35,186 bases of DNA from Pseudomonadota bacterium (GTDB lineage Bacteria > Pseudomonadota > Gammaproteobacteria > Steroidobacterales > Woeseiaceae). The notes beneath the pieces are model-generated. The model did not search any database and had not been told where the DNA came from. It was given only the letters and a program-made list of their open reading frames with translations. The stretch covers positions 1 to 35,186 of the forward strand of contig JADFHE010000010.1 in assembly GCA_022567295.1 (NCBI GenBank), in the 5' to 3' direction. The translations under genes and the position numbers were made by a program. Positions 1-9,093 of this stretch are shown here, one piece after another; within the stretch, counting starts at the first letter, position 1, and the number at the start of each line of letters is the position of its first letter.

Positions 1-1851
1 TCAGAACATCTCGCTCGGACCCGGCGTGTCGTCGCTGGGTTTCGAGCGGCTTTTGATGTACTCGCCGGTAATCATGTTCTCGTAGCTTTGTCCGGGCCCG
101 ACCATCGGGTACACACCGGCATCGCGGTCTATGATGACCTCAAGAAACGCCGGGCCCTTGAAATTCATGAGTTCTCGAATCATTGCGGGTAGGTCGTCTT
201 TATTCTCAAGACGTTTGGCGAATTTGAAGCCGTCTGCTTCTGCCGCCTTGACGAAGTTCTTTGCGTGCAGTGACTTGTCGCTGCCCGACATGCGGCCGTC
301 GAAATACATTTTCTGCCACTGTCTAACCATGCCATCGCCGAAATTATTCAGCACGACAACCTTGATCGGTTGATTGTAGGTTGTCACTGTTTCGAGCTCG
401 CCGATGTTCATGCGAATGCTGGCGTCGCCGTCAATATCGATAACCACTTTGTCCGGCCGCGCGAACTGTGCACCGATGGCTGCTGGCAAACCGAATCCCA
501 TCGTTCCCATGCTGCCTGACGTCAACCAGAGACGCGGTTCGCGAAAATCGAAGTATTGCGCAGCCCACATCTGATGCTGTCCGACGCCCGTCGATATGAT
601 CGCTTCCCCCTTGGTATGCTTGTTGATCTCTTCGATGACGGCGTGGGGCTGGATGAGTTCGCTGTCGCGATCGTAATTCAGTGCGTATTCTTTCTTGAGC
701 TTCGCGATTTCCTGATGCCACGTGTCGAACGACTTCTTGAACTTGATGCGACGGCCATATTCGAGAATATCGGTCAAGTCCGTGTTCAGAATGCCAACAT
801 GATGCCAGTCGACTCGTTTCACCTTCCCGATCTCAGCGGAGTCTACGTCGAACTGCGCGATATTTCTGGCCCGTGGGCAGAATTTCGGAGGATCGGCTGC
901 CACGCGATCGTCGAAACGTGCGCCGATGGCAATCAGGAAATCGCAGTCTTCGACGGCATAGTTTGCCGAGGCGATGCCATGCATGCCCAGCATATGCAGG
1001 GCGAGTGGATGCTTGGTGTCGCTGGCACCCAGCGCCATCAGAGTCGTCGTAATCGGAATTCCGTACTCATTCGCCAGGTGCCGCATCGCCTTCGTAGCAT
1101 TCGCATTGATGACGCCACCGCCCGCATAAATCAGTGGGCGTTCCGCTTCGGACAGCATCGTGTAAAAGCGCTCACACGCGGCGTCACTGAGCTTATTCTC
1201 GGTTACTGCCGCAAGTCGTCGCCGGTAGCCGTGCAATGGCAGGACACCCTGACCTTTGAACGCGCCTTCCCAGTTTTGCACATCCTTGGGAATATCGACG
1301 ACGACCGGACCGGGACGACCCGTGCGCGCGAGTTCGAATGCGCTGCGAACGGTTGCTTCGAGCAACTCGGGATTCGTGACCAGGAATACGTGCTTGGCGA
1401 CCGCGCCCATGATGGCGGTAACGGGTGCTTCCTGGAATGCATCAGTCCCGATAGCGGCGACCGGAACCTGACCGCAGATAACGACCAGCGGAACAGAATC
1501 GGCCATGCTGTCGCGAACCGGCGTGACCGTGTTGGTAGCACCGGGTCCGGACGTGACAATAACCACCCCAACCTTGCCACTGGCACGAGCATAACCAGCC
1601 GCCATGAATCCGGCGCCCTGTTCATTCGCCGGAACAACCAACCGCATAGGGGAAATTTCATCGCCTCGTTTATTGGTTTCGTTGTACCGGAACACGGCGT
1701 CATAGATGGGCAGTATGGCGCCACCGCTGTAGCCAAACAGGGTTTCGACACCCTCGTCGGCCAGTACCTGAATAACGGTATCGGCACCACTCATCGTTAT
1801 TCCCGCGAGTGGATGCTTGTCTATGCGGGCCGTGTTCGTTTGCTCATGCAT
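1..1851 (-). CDS. ilvB: Acetolactate synthase large (catalytic) subunit
   Basis: Thiamine-diphosphate enzyme that condenses two pyruvates, or pyruvate with 2-oxobutyrate, in the first common step of valine, leucine and isoleucine synthesis. The 616-residue protein shows the three-domain TPP fold: an N-terminal domain with GYSGGAILP and the cofactor-activating Glu (about E77 in VPANEQGAGF), a central FAD-type domain with IGARFDDRV, and a C-terminal TPP/Mg site (IDGDASIRMN to VVLNN, residues about 470-502). It is slightly longer than the usual 570-590 residues, mostly at the N-terminus. The ATG at 1851 has no clear ribosome site, so the start could lie a few codons downstream (the ITMSGADTV Met). 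It is transcribed away from its small subunit. The symbol ilvB is used for the large subunit; ilvI or ilvG cannot be excluded. Confidence 0.95.
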   Translation of the reverse strand: MHEQTNTARIDKHPLAGITMSGADTVIQVLADEGVETLFGYSGGAILPIYDAVFRYNETNKRGDEISPMRLVVPANEQGAGFMAAGYARASGKVGVVIVTSGPGATNTVTPVRDSMADSVPLVVICGQVPVAAIGTDAFQEAPVTAIMGAVAKHVFLVTNPELLEATVRSAFELARTGRPGPVVVDIPKDVQNWEGAFKGQGVLPLHGYRRRLAAVTENKLSDAACERFYTMLSEAERPLIYAGGGVINANATKAMRHLANEYGIPITTTLMALGASDTKHPLALHMLGMHGIASANYAVEDCDFLIAIGARFDDRVAADPPKFCPRARNIAQFDVDSAEIGKVKRVDWHHVGILNTDLTDILEYGRRIKFKKSFDTWHQEIAKLKKEYALNYDRDSELIQPHAVIEEINKHTKGEAIISTGVGQHQMWAAQYFDFREPRLWLTSGSMGTMGFGLPAAIGAQFARPDKVVIDIDGDASIRMNIGELETVTTYNQPIKVVVLNNFGDGMVRQWQKMYFDGRMSGSDKSLHAKNFVKAAEADGFKFAKRLENKDDLPAMIRELMNFKGPAFLEVIIDRDAGVYPMVGPGQSYENMITGEYIKSRSKPSDDTPGPSEMF

Positions 1852-2007
1852 CGTTTTGCCATGTTGTGTTTAAGTAAGGAATTTTGCGCGAGTGTTTACT
1901 AATTTTTATTGCATTGCAATACTCGACCTACTGCGCCAACATCCGCGATAAATACAGTCCAGATAGTTTCATTCGTAATCCTTTAGTCCGATCAGGTTCG
2001 AGCACTC
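1852..2007. promoter_or_regulatory. Divergent ilvB/ilvN control region with inverted repeat
   Basis: This 156-bp gap separates two divergent genes for subunits of one enzyme and must hold both promoters. It is more AT-rich than its flanks around 1895-1960. A perfect short inverted repeat, ATTGC-ATT-GCAAT, lies at 1908-1920, and an AT-rich stretch (GATAAATAC, 1947-1955) could be a -10 element for the plus-strand operon. Lrp and attenuation control branched-chain genes in enterics. I see no leader peptide rich in Leu, Val or Ile codons, so an operator model fits better than attenuation. The repeat as operator is an inference. Confidence 0.35.
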
Positions 2008-2529
2008 ATGCGACACGCGATATCAGTTCTTCTGCAAAACGAAGTCGGCGCTCTAACGCGCATGACCGGCATGTTTTCCTCTCGTAGTTACAACATTGAA
2101 ACACTTAACGTAGCGCCGACTCATGATCCGCGAGTATCTCGCGTGACGCTTGTGGTTTTGGGTTCGGATGCTGCGATTGCCCAACTGAATGCGCAACTCG
2201 CAAAACTTGTCGACGTAGTCAATATTCACGATATGACGCTCGGCGAACATTTCGAGCGGGAGCTTGCCATCGTCAAGATCAAGCTTGGAACGGGTGGCCT
2301 GACTCGTGTGATGTCGCTAGTGAAACAATTTGGTGCCGAAATCCTCGACGAGGCACAGGTGAGCTGTACCATCCAGTTGACTGGACGCGTGAAAGATATT
2401 GACGCCTTTGTCGCCGAAGCGGCTGACATCGGCGAAATTTCGGCGGTCGCACGGAGTGGCACCGTCGCCGTATCGAAAGGTGAGGTCACGCTGACGTCAT
2501 TTGATCGTCAGCATTTGCACGCGAGCTAG
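2008..2529 (+). CDS. ilvN: Acetolactate synthase small (regulatory) subunit
   Basis: Regulatory partner of the large subunit; it binds valine and raises catalytic activity. The 173-residue protein has the family layout: an N-terminal ACT domain (residues about 2-75, starting RHAISVLLQNEVGALTRM, with the SRSYNIETL loop) and a C-terminal ALS_ss_C domain. The length is typical of IlvH/IlvN (about 160-175). It starts with ATG and its TAG stop lies 3 bp before the GTG of proB, so it heads the plus-strand run. Its partner is on the opposite strand, an uncommon order. ilvH is an equally valid symbol. Confidence 0.93.
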   Translation: MRHAISVLLQNEVGALTRMTGMFSSRSYNIETLNVAPTHDPRVSRVTLVVLGSDAAIAQLNAQLAKLVDVVNIHDMTLGEHFERELAIVKIKLGTGGLTRVMSLVKQFGAEILDEAQVSCTIQLTGRVKDIDAFVAEAADIGEISAVARSGTVAVSKGEVTLTSFDRQHLHAS

Positions 2530-2532
2530 CCT

Positions 2533-3657
2533 GTGTCCGGGTTGGTGCTTTCCGAATATCACCGACTGGTCGTCAAGGTCGGATCATCGCTGCTCGTCGA
2601 TGAGCAGGGGCAACTGAATCGCGACTGGCTGGAAATGCTTGCCGATGACGTTGCCGTCCTCGCACGAGATGGCCACGACGTTTTGATCGTATCGTCAGGC
2701 GCCATCGCGATAGGCAGCTCGGTACTCGGCATCAATAAACGTCGTGCGCGACTCGAGGACTTGCAGGCGGCGGCCGCAGCCGGGCAGATTCAACTCGTAC
2801 ATGCGTATCAGGAAGCCTTGGGACGTCATTCGATAGTGGCCGCCCAGGTACTTATGACGCCCGATGACACCGAGGACCGGCGTCGCTTTCTGAACGCCCG
2901 CAGGACGTTCGGCAAACTACTCGAGCGATCGGTAGTACCGATAATCAACGAGAACGACACGGTTGCAACGGTGGAAATCCGATACGGTGACAACGATCGT
3001 CTCGCTGCCCGCATTGCACAGCTGGTCATGGCCGACGCGCTGGTTCTCCTGTCGGATGTTGACGGGTTGTATTCGGCGGACCCGGGAAGCAACCCGGACG
3101 CAGTACATATCCCCGAAGTGAACAGTATTACGAGTGACACGCTGGCAATGGCGGGTGAAACTCGATCGGACGTCGGCACGGGGGGAATGGCGACCAAGGT
3201 GCAGGCAGCGCGTATCGCGACGCGCGCCGGTTGCGCAACGATTATTGCGAGTGGTGTCATTTCGCACCCGCTGCAAGCGTTAAAAGACGGCGGACGCTGC
3301 ACGGTATTTCATGCGTCCGGAACGCCTGCGGCGGCCCGCAAGCAATGGCTGGCCGGGGTGCTCAAAGTCAGTGGTGAGCTACAGCTCGATGATGGTGCCG
3401 TGCAGGCATTGCGCACTGGCAATAGCTTATTGCCGGTTGGTGTGACTGCCGTCGCAGGGGACTTTCGACGCGGCGACGTGGTCATGCTGAAAGATGCGTC
3501 GGGCGTCGAGATTGGGCGCGGGCTGGCGGAATATTCTGGCAGCGAGGCATTGCGTCTTGCGGGCTGCCAGTCTGGGCAAATTGAGGATGCGCTGGGCTAT
3601 CGTGGCCGGTCCGTAATGGTGCATCGGGACGATTTGGTATTGTTCGACAATGACTGA
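2533..3657 (+). CDS. proB: Glutamate 5-kinase
   Basis: Phosphorylates L-glutamate to gamma-glutamyl phosphate, the first step of proline synthesis, in the cytoplasm. The 374-residue protein has an amino-acid-kinase domain (residues about 10-260: KVGSSLL near residue 16, VSSGAIAIG, INENDTVA, LLSDVDGLY, GTGGMATK) followed by a C-terminal PUA domain (about 280-365), the full-length bacterial form. The start is GTG three bases after the ilvN stop; no other good start lies nearby. The end overlaps proA by 8 bp, which suggests translational coupling. Feedback inhibition by proline is a family property; nothing in the sequence argues against it. Confidence 0.95.
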   Translation: MSGLVLSEYHRLVVKVGSSLLVDEQGQLNRDWLEMLADDVAVLARDGHDVLIVSSGAIAIGSSVLGINKRRARLEDLQAAAAAGQIQLVHAYQEALGRHSIVAAQVLMTPDDTEDRRRFLNARRTFGKLLERSVVPIINENDTVATVEIRYGDNDRLAARIAQLVMADALVLLSDVDGLYSADPGSNPDAVHIPEVNSITSDTLAMAGETRSDVGTGGMATKVQAARIATRAGCATIIASGVISHPLQALKDGGRCTVFHASGTPAAARKQWLAGVLKVSGELQLDDGAVQALRTGNSLLPVGVTAVAGDFRRGDVVMLKDASGVEIGRGLAEYSGSEALRLAGCQSGQIEDALGYRGRSVMVHRDDLVLFDND

Positions 3658-4924
3658 TGACGCTCTGGACATCGCGGCTGTAATGACGTCACTCGGCGTG
3701 GCGGCGCGTACGGCGGCTGCCGAGCTTGCTACCAGCAGCACGCAGCAACGTGATGCGGCCCTGATCTCGGCGGCAGCGGCGCTGCGCTCAAACGCCGAAA
3801 AAATACTTGCCGCAAACAAGACCGACATGCTCGCAGCAAGGGGTCGCGATCTCAGCGCTGCGATGCTGGATCGCCTTATGCTCGATGCTGAGCGTATCGA
3901 GGCGATGGCGGCAGGTTTGGAAGCGATCAGCGAATTGCCGGATCCTGTTGGCAAGGTGATTGCCGAATGGGATCGTCCGAACGGCCTTAATATTCAACGC
4001 GTGTCCGTGCCGCTGGGTGTCATTGGCATCATTTATGAGAGCAGGCCAAACGTTACCGCAGATGCTGCGGGCTTGTGTCTTAGATCGGGCAATGCGGTTA
4101 TTCTCAGGGGTGGCTCCGAAAGTTATCGCTCCAGTCACGAGATTTACGCGTGCATGAGAGATGGCCTGGTTGCCGCAGGAATTACCGTCGATAGCGTGCA
4201 GATGGTACCGACCCGTGATCGGGATGCGGTGGGGTTTCTGTTGTCATCAATGGCCAGGTGGGTGGACGTAGTCATTCCCAGGGGCGGCAAAAATCTGATC
4301 AAACGTGTGCAGGAAGAGGCACGCATACCTGTAATCGGCCATCTTGAAGGCATCTGTCATGTGTACCTGCATGCTTCGGCAGACCCGGAAATGGCACGCA
4401 ATGTCGTGTTGAACGCGAAGATGCGTCGCACCGGCGTATGCGGTGCGGCGGAAACGATCCTCGTCGATCGCAGCGTCGCGCAGCAACTGTTGCCTGACGT
4501 GTGTCGCGCGTTGACAACGGCCGGTTGTGAAATTCGAGGTGACGAAGCCGTGATGGAAATCGTTGCCGAAGCAACGCAGGCGACGGTAGCAGACTGGACG
4601 ACCGAGTACCTTGATGCGATCGTGTCGATCCGCGTTGTTGCGGACATCGCGGCGGCGATCAACCATATCGCAAGCTATGGGTCGGGCCATACCGAGAGCA
4701 TCATCGCCAGTGATTCTGATGCGGCGGAACAATTTCTCCGCGATGTGGATAGCGCGATCGTGCTGCAGAATGCATCGACGCAGTTTGCGGACGGTGCCGA
4801 GTTCGGCATGGGCGCAGAAATCGGTATCGCGACGGGGCGCATTCATGCGCGCGGCCCGGTGGGCGCAGAACAGCTGATGAGCTACAAGTATGTCGTGCGC
4901 GGGACCGGGCAAGTTCGACCCTGA
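3650..4924 (+). CDS. proA: Gamma-glutamyl phosphate reductase
   Basis: NADPH-dependent aldehyde-dehydrogenase-fold enzyme that reduces gamma-glutamyl phosphate to glutamate semialdehyde in proline synthesis. The 424-residue length is typical. The catalytic cysteine is seen as C264 in RRTGVCGAAE, and the family motifs YESRPNV and ILRGGSE are present. The ATG lies inside the last codons of proB (8-bp overlap), so the two are expected to be translated together and to channel the labile phosphate intermediate. The stop shares a base with the ATG of glpD (TGATG). Confidence 0.96.
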   Translation: MTDDALDIAAVMTSLGVAARTAAAELATSSTQQRDAALISAAAALRSNAEKILAANKTDMLAARGRDLSAAMLDRLMLDAERIEAMAAGLEAISELPDPVGKVIAEWDRPNGLNIQRVSVPLGVIGIIYESRPNVTADAAGLCLRSGNAVILRGGSESYRSSHEIYACMRDGLVAAGITVDSVQMVPTRDRDAVGFLLSSMARWVDVVIPRGGKNLIKRVQEEARIPVIGHLEGICHVYLHASADPEMARNVVLNAKMRRTGVCGAAETILVDRSVAQQLLPDVCRALTTAGCEIRGDEAVMEIVAEATQATVADWTTEYLDAIVSIRVVADIAAAINHIASYGSGHTESIIASDSDAAEQFLRDVDSAIVLQNASTQFADGAEFGMGAEIGIATGRIHARGPVGAEQLMSYKYVVRGTGQVRP

Positions 4925-6513
4925 TGACTGTGCCGCTGCCGTGCTACGACGTTGCGATAATCGGGGCGGGAGTCAATGGCGCCGGAATCGCACGGGATGC
5001 TGCGCTGCGCGGCTTGCGAGTGATTGTTCTCGATAAGAACGATATGTGCAGCGGCACCTCAGCGGTTTCGAGTCGCCTGATTCATGGCGGCCTGCGCTAT
5101 CTCGAGTATGGTGAGATTCCCCTGGTTTACGAATCCCTGCACGAACGGCGCTGTTTGCGCCGTATCGCGGCACATCTCGTCAAACCGATCCGCATCAATA
5201 TTCCGATATTTTCCGGTGCGCGCCGAGGCCTGCTCTTGATTCGTCTGGGTATGATCGCCTATGACCTGCTTTCGTTTCGCAAGTCGCTGCCGGGTCACGA
5301 AATGCTCGATCGCGAACAGATAATGAACGACGAACCTGGCTTGCGCGACGACGGACTCCTCGGTGCCACGCGCTATTTTGACGCGCAGATTACGTTTGCG
5401 GAACGGTTGGTTCTGGAAAACCTCCTGGCTGCGCGTTCGGCAGGTGCGGAGATCAAGACCTACTGCGAGGTTCGCGAGATTCGAGCTTGCGACAGGGCCG
5501 TAGACACTGTCGTATTCGTCGATCGCGAAGGCGCTGAGTCCGAAATTGCCGTCAAGTCGGTCGTGAACGCAGCGGGTCCCTGGGTTGATAAGGTTCTCAA
5601 GACCGCCCCGCGCCGGGCCAAGCGCTTCATTGGGGGCACGAAAGGCAGCCACATCGTAGTGGGCCGGTTCACCGGTGCCCCCAAGGGCGCTTTTTACGTA
5701 GAGGCAGCTGCCGATGGCCGTCCATTTTTCATCATTCCATGGAACAGTCAGTTGCTGATAGGCACCACGGATATTCGATACGAAGAAAGCCTCGACAATA
5801 TTCGAGCGAGCCGGGCAGAAGTCGATTATCTCGTCGCGGAGACTAATCGTGTGTTTCCGAACGCCAATCTGCGGATCGACGACATTCATTTCGCGTACGC
5901 CGGCGTCCGCCCTCTGCCGTATCGGGAGAAAGGCCCGGAATCTGCAATTACTCGACGTCACATTATCAAGTCGAATCGGAAAATCGCAAAAGGTCTGATT
6001 TCAATCATCGGCGGTAAGCTGACGACGTATCGGAATCTTGCCGAACAGACCGTCGATCGGCTGGCAAAGGTCCTGCACCGTAAATTACCGGAGTGCCGCA
6101 CGCGCGATACGCTTCTTCCCGGCGCGTGGGGTGTGGATAGGGCCCGCGAGCGGCTCAAAGTGTCAGAGTTGCTGACCGAAGAGGGTACCGCGAGGCTGTT
6201 GTCTATCTATGGGGGACGGGCTGCCAGCATCGTTGAAATGGCCGCGGACGATCCGGCATTGCAAGTATCTCTGGACGGTAATGGCAATTACCTCGCAGCA
6301 GAAGTTGTGTTCTCAATACGCGAGGAGTTCGCGACAACACTGACTGACATTGTGTTTCGGCGCATGATGATTGGCCTCGACGCGGATCAGGGCAGGTCGC
6401 TTTACGATGCCGTCGCATCGGCAGCCGCCGCGGAGTTCGGCTGGGAAGCCGCGCAACAAAAACGTGAATTTCAACTATTGGTCGACTACGCCGACTCGTT
6501 GCGCGTAACCTAG
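4924..6513 (+). CDS. glpD: Aerobic glycerol-3-phosphate dehydrogenase (FAD)
   Basis: Membrane-associated flavoprotein that oxidises glycerol-3-phosphate to dihydroxyacetone phosphate and passes electrons to quinone. The N-terminus carries the FAD dinucleotide fold (IIGAGVNGAGIARDA, residues 12-26, and the LDKND acidic end), then the family block SSRLIHGGLRYLEYGE. The DAO domain covers most of the chain and a C-terminal DAO_C helical domain follows from about residue 385. Length 529 is close to the usual 500-530. It overlaps the proA stop by one base, so it is probably cotranscribed with proline genes, an unusual partner. No glpF, glpK or glpR is visible here. Confidence 0.94.
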   Translation: MTVPLPCYDVAIIGAGVNGAGIARDAALRGLRVIVLDKNDMCSGTSAVSSRLIHGGLRYLEYGEIPLVYESLHERRCLRRIAAHLVKPIRINIPIFSGARRGLLLIRLGMIAYDLLSFRKSLPGHEMLDREQIMNDEPGLRDDGLLGATRYFDAQITFAERLVLENLLAARSAGAEIKTYCEVREIRACDRAVDTVVFVDREGAESEIAVKSVVNAAGPWVDKVLKTAPRRAKRFIGGTKGSHIVVGRFTGAPKGAFYVEAAADGRPFFIIPWNSQLLIGTTDIRYEESLDNIRASRAEVDYLVAETNRVFPNANLRIDDIHFAYAGVRPLPYREKGPESAITRRHIIKSNRKIAKGLISIIGGKLTTYRNLAEQTVDRLAKVLHRKLPECRTRDTLLPGAWGVDRARERLKVSELLTEEGTARLLSIYGGRAASIVEMAADDPALQVSLDGNGNYLAAEVVFSIREEFATTLTDIVFRRMMIGLDADQGRSLYDAVASAAAAEFGWEAAQQKREFQLLVDYADSLRVT

Positions 6514-6536
6514 TATCAACCCAGTCGAGTTTCTGA

Positions 6537-8777
6537 ATGATCAAGATTTCACGCTCCATCGCTTGTGCCGGATTGGTTCTGACGTGTGCCTCGATGTTAC
6601 TGCAGGAGGCTGGTGCGCAATCCGCGGATACTGTGGAAGACGTCATCTCGCGACCGCGCATCGGACTGGTGTTAGGCGGCGGCGGCGCGCGAGGAGCTGC
6701 TCACATAGGCGTGCTCCTGGAGCTTGAGCGCCTGCGCATACCTGTTGATGCGATCGCGGGCACCAGTATGGGAGCGATTGTCGGCGGCTTGTATGCGACC
6801 GGCGTCCATGCTGAGGATCTGGAGCTGCTGGTTAGCTCGCTCGACTGGACTGACGCATTGTCGGATAGGCCGGCTCGCGAATACCTAAGCTTTCGTCGCA
6901 AACAGGATGAGCGCGAATTTCCTATCAACTTTGAGCTCGGCTTACGCGGTAGCGAACTAGTGCTGCCAAAGGGTGTCATTCAGGGCCAGAAACTGGACTT
7001 GCTTTTGCGTGAACTGACACTGCGTGCGTCGCACATCACCGATTTTGATGACTTGCCTATTCCATTTCGGGCGATTGCGTCCGATATTGTGGCCGGCAAA
7101 GCGGTCGTACTGGGCAGCGGTGACCTCACTACGTCAATTCGCGCGAGCATGTCGGTGCCCGGCGTTTTTGCACCCGCGCGGGTAGATGGGCGGCTGCTCG
7201 TAGATGGAGGCGTCATCGGTAACCTGCCGATCTATGTAATGAAAGAAATGGGCGTCGATATCATTATCGCCGTTGATGTCGAGTTTCCGTTGTACAAATC
7301 AGAGGAGTTGAGTTCGGTTCTGACGATATCGGAACAAATGCTGACGATTCTGATCCGTAAGGAGACATTGCGGCAGATCGACACGCTCGCTGAATCGGAC
7401 ATACTGATAAGGCCGGAACTCGGGGTCTATGCATCGGCAAACTTTGCCGACATCGCCACAACGATCAAGCCGGGCCGAGAGGCCGTTTTGAATCAGGCGA
7501 GCAGGCTGAAGAAGCTGTCGCTGAACGCAGCCGACTGGGGCTCACACCTTGCACAACGCTCGCTGTTGCCGGACAAGGACGAAACGCTTGCCTTTGTTCG
7601 CGTAGTTCACGACGGCAAACTTGCATCCGAAGTGCTGGAATCGCGATTGAGCGTTAAGGCCGGAGATAAAATCGATGCTGTGATTCTGGCGCAGAATGCA
7701 AGCAGGCTGCACGGCCTGCAACTCTATGAGCATGTTGGGTACCGGCTGTTAGTGGAGGATGGCGCGACGGGTGTTGAGTACCGGGCAACCACGAAAAGCT
7801 GGGGCCCGAATTTTCTGCAGTTCGGCGTATCACTCGAAGATGATTTCGAAGGATCGACGGCTTTCAACCTGGCGGCGCGTCTGACCAAGTCCGGGCTCAA
7901 CCGCTTGGGTGCTGAGTGGCGAACGGACCTGCAACTGGGAACGGATCCGGCGTTGTTGACCGAGTTCTACCAGCCGCTTAGTTTCGACTCAAGATGGTTC
8001 ATCGCACCGCGGCTGGAGTTACGTCAGTCTAATCTGAACGCTTTTTCGATGAACGATACGATCGCGCGATACCGGGTCTCCGAGGGAGAGTTTAGTCTGG
8101 ACTTCGGTCGTGAGCTGGGCACAGTGGGCGAATTCAGAATCGGCACCTACAGAGGAGCCGGTGATGCACGAGTGAAGGTGGGTGATCCGACACTACCAAA
8201 TATCGATTTTCAGACCGGCGGACTAATCGCTCGACTGCGATTTGACTCGGAGGACAACTCACGCTTTCCACGCAGCGGAATGTTTGCGGATATTCATTGG
8301 AATTTATCGCGCCCAGGGTTCGGTGCCGATCACAAGTTCGATACGATCGAGGGCGAGTTCTCGCAAACCTGGAGCCGTGGCAAAAATAGTCTGCAACTGG
8401 GTCTCAGTTATGCGACAACCCTGAGTTCCGACAATACCGTGCAGGACTTTTTTTCGCTGGGTGGATTCTTGCGGTTGTCGGGTCTTGAGCTTGGCGAAAT
8501 CAGCGGCCCTCATGCTGCGCTGACGAAACTCGTTTACTATCGGCGATTGGGTAACACCACGGGTGGAGTTTTTGACACTCCAGTTTACGTCGGCGTGTCA
8601 GCCGAAGCGGGCAATGTCTGGCAAACGAGAGCTGAGGTCGGGTTTGACACAATGCAGCTGAACGGCAGTATTTTCGTCGGCCTGGATTCGTATTTCGGGT
8701 CGGTCTATTTCGCCGCCGGTTTCGCGGAAAATGGACAGACTAATTTCTATCTGTTTATCGGCCCGTCGCCGCGGTAG
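6537..8777 (+). CDS. Type Vd patatin-like phospholipase with outer-membrane barrel
   Basis: Self-secreting lipase of the PlpD type. A signal peptide (residues 1-28, ending AGAQS) is followed by a patatin domain from about 40 to 340 with the oxyanion loop GGGGARGAAH, nucleophile Ser77 in GTSMG, and Asp223 of the DGG motif. A POTRA-like segment (about 340-420) leads into a 16-strand BamA/Omp85-type barrel whose end shows the family motif FSLGGFLRLSGLELGE. At 746 residues it matches PlpD-like proteins, which are about 730 long. It would export its own lipase domain to the surface and act as phospholipase A. It lies 23 bp after glpD and may be cotranscribed; the pairing suggests use of lipid-derived glycerol-3-phosphate, an inference. 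Confidence 0.9.
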   Translation: MIKISRSIACAGLVLTCASMLLQEAGAQSADTVEDVISRPRIGLVLGGGGARGAAHIGVLLELERLRIPVDAIAGTSMGAIVGGLYATGVHAEDLELLVSSLDWTDALSDRPAREYLSFRRKQDEREFPINFELGLRGSELVLPKGVIQGQKLDLLLRELTLRASHITDFDDLPIPFRAIASDIVAGKAVVLGSGDLTTSIRASMSVPGVFAPARVDGRLLVDGGVIGNLPIYVMKEMGVDIIIAVDVEFPLYKSEELSSVLTISEQMLTILIRKETLRQIDTLAESDILIRPELGVYASANFADIATTIKPGREAVLNQASRLKKLSLNAADWGSHLAQRSLLPDKDETLAFVRVVHDGKLASEVLESRLSVKAGDKIDAVILAQNASRLHGLQLYEHVGYRLLVEDGATGVEYRATTKSWGPNFLQFGVSLEDDFEGSTAFNLAARLTKSGLNRLGAEWRTDLQLGTDPALLTEFYQPLSFDSRWFIAPRLELRQSNLNAFSMNDTIARYRVSEGEFSLDFGRELGTVGEFRIGTYRGAGDARVKVGDPTLPNIDFQTGGLIARLRFDSEDNSRFPRSGMFADIHWNLSRPGFGADHKFDTIEGEFSQTWSRGKNSLQLGLSYATTLSSDNTVQDFFSLGGFLRLSGLELGEISGPHAALTKLVYYRRLGNTTGGVFDTPVYVGVSAEAGNVWQTRAEVGFDTMQLNGSIFVGLDSYFGSVYFAAGFAENGQTNFYLFIGPSPR

Positions 8778-8795
8778 TTGCCGCTTGTTACACCC

Positions 8796-9044
8796 CTAGC
8801 GTGTCAATTTTTCCAGAATCTGAGTCGGGGTATCGGTATCTCGGGAGTAGCCGTGTCGTGTCGCCATGTCATCGAACGCCGTATCCCGTTCCGCTTCAGA
8901 TGCGTACCAATGCAGTTGCTCCCACTCATTGCCAAGAACTTTTCTCAGCGTATCGCCGACGGGTAAAGACACGCGAATGCCGAACGTCCGTTCCTGGCCG
9001 GCAATCGCCGGATCGACTAAATTGTGTTGATGGCAATAATCCAC
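8796..9044 (-). CDS. Small conserved-looking hypothetical protein (82 aa)
   Basis: I do not recognise this family. The start is GTG at 9044, supported by a strong ribosome site (AAGGGGACACC directly upstream on the minus strand). The protein is soluble, with no signal peptide or membrane segment, and acidic and tryptophan-containing in its middle (GNEWEQLHWY). It lies 49 bp downstream of the kinase-like gene on the same strand and converges on the patatin gene with an 18-bp gap. A metabolic or regulatory role cannot be assigned. That it is a real gene rests on the ribosome site, its fit in the gap and the protein-like composition. Confidence 0.6.
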   Translation of the reverse strand: MDYCHQHNLVDPAIAGQERTFGIRVSLPVGDTLRKVLGNEWEQLHWYASEAERDTAFDDMATRHGYSRDTDTPTQILEKLTR

Positions 9045-9078
9045 GGTGTCCCCTTGATTCTGATTTCGCCGCAGCGCG

Positions 9079-9086
9079 AGTATACA
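9079..9086 (-). promoter_or_regulatory. Possible extended -10 promoter for the 82-aa gene
   Basis: On the minus strand the octamer TGTATACT (extended -10, TATACT) lies 35-42 bases before the GTG of the small gene and next to the stop end of the kinase-like gene. No good -35 box is present, as is common for extended -10 promoters. It would give the small gene its own transcript. Confidence 0.3.
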
Positions 9087-9093
9087 TCGATCG

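Noticed and set aside
556..1902. Long plus-strand ORF of 448 codons opposite the large acetolactate synthase gene
   Set aside because: It is an antisense shadow of a strongly conserved gene, with no family motifs or ribosome site.
4247..4912. 221-codon minus-strand ORF inside proA
   Set aside because: Antisense shadow in GC-rich DNA; residues rich in Arg, His and Asp without domain pattern.
5059..5961. 300-codon minus-strand ORF inside glpD
   Set aside because: The glpD frame holds all conserved motifs; the antisense frame has no recognisable domain.
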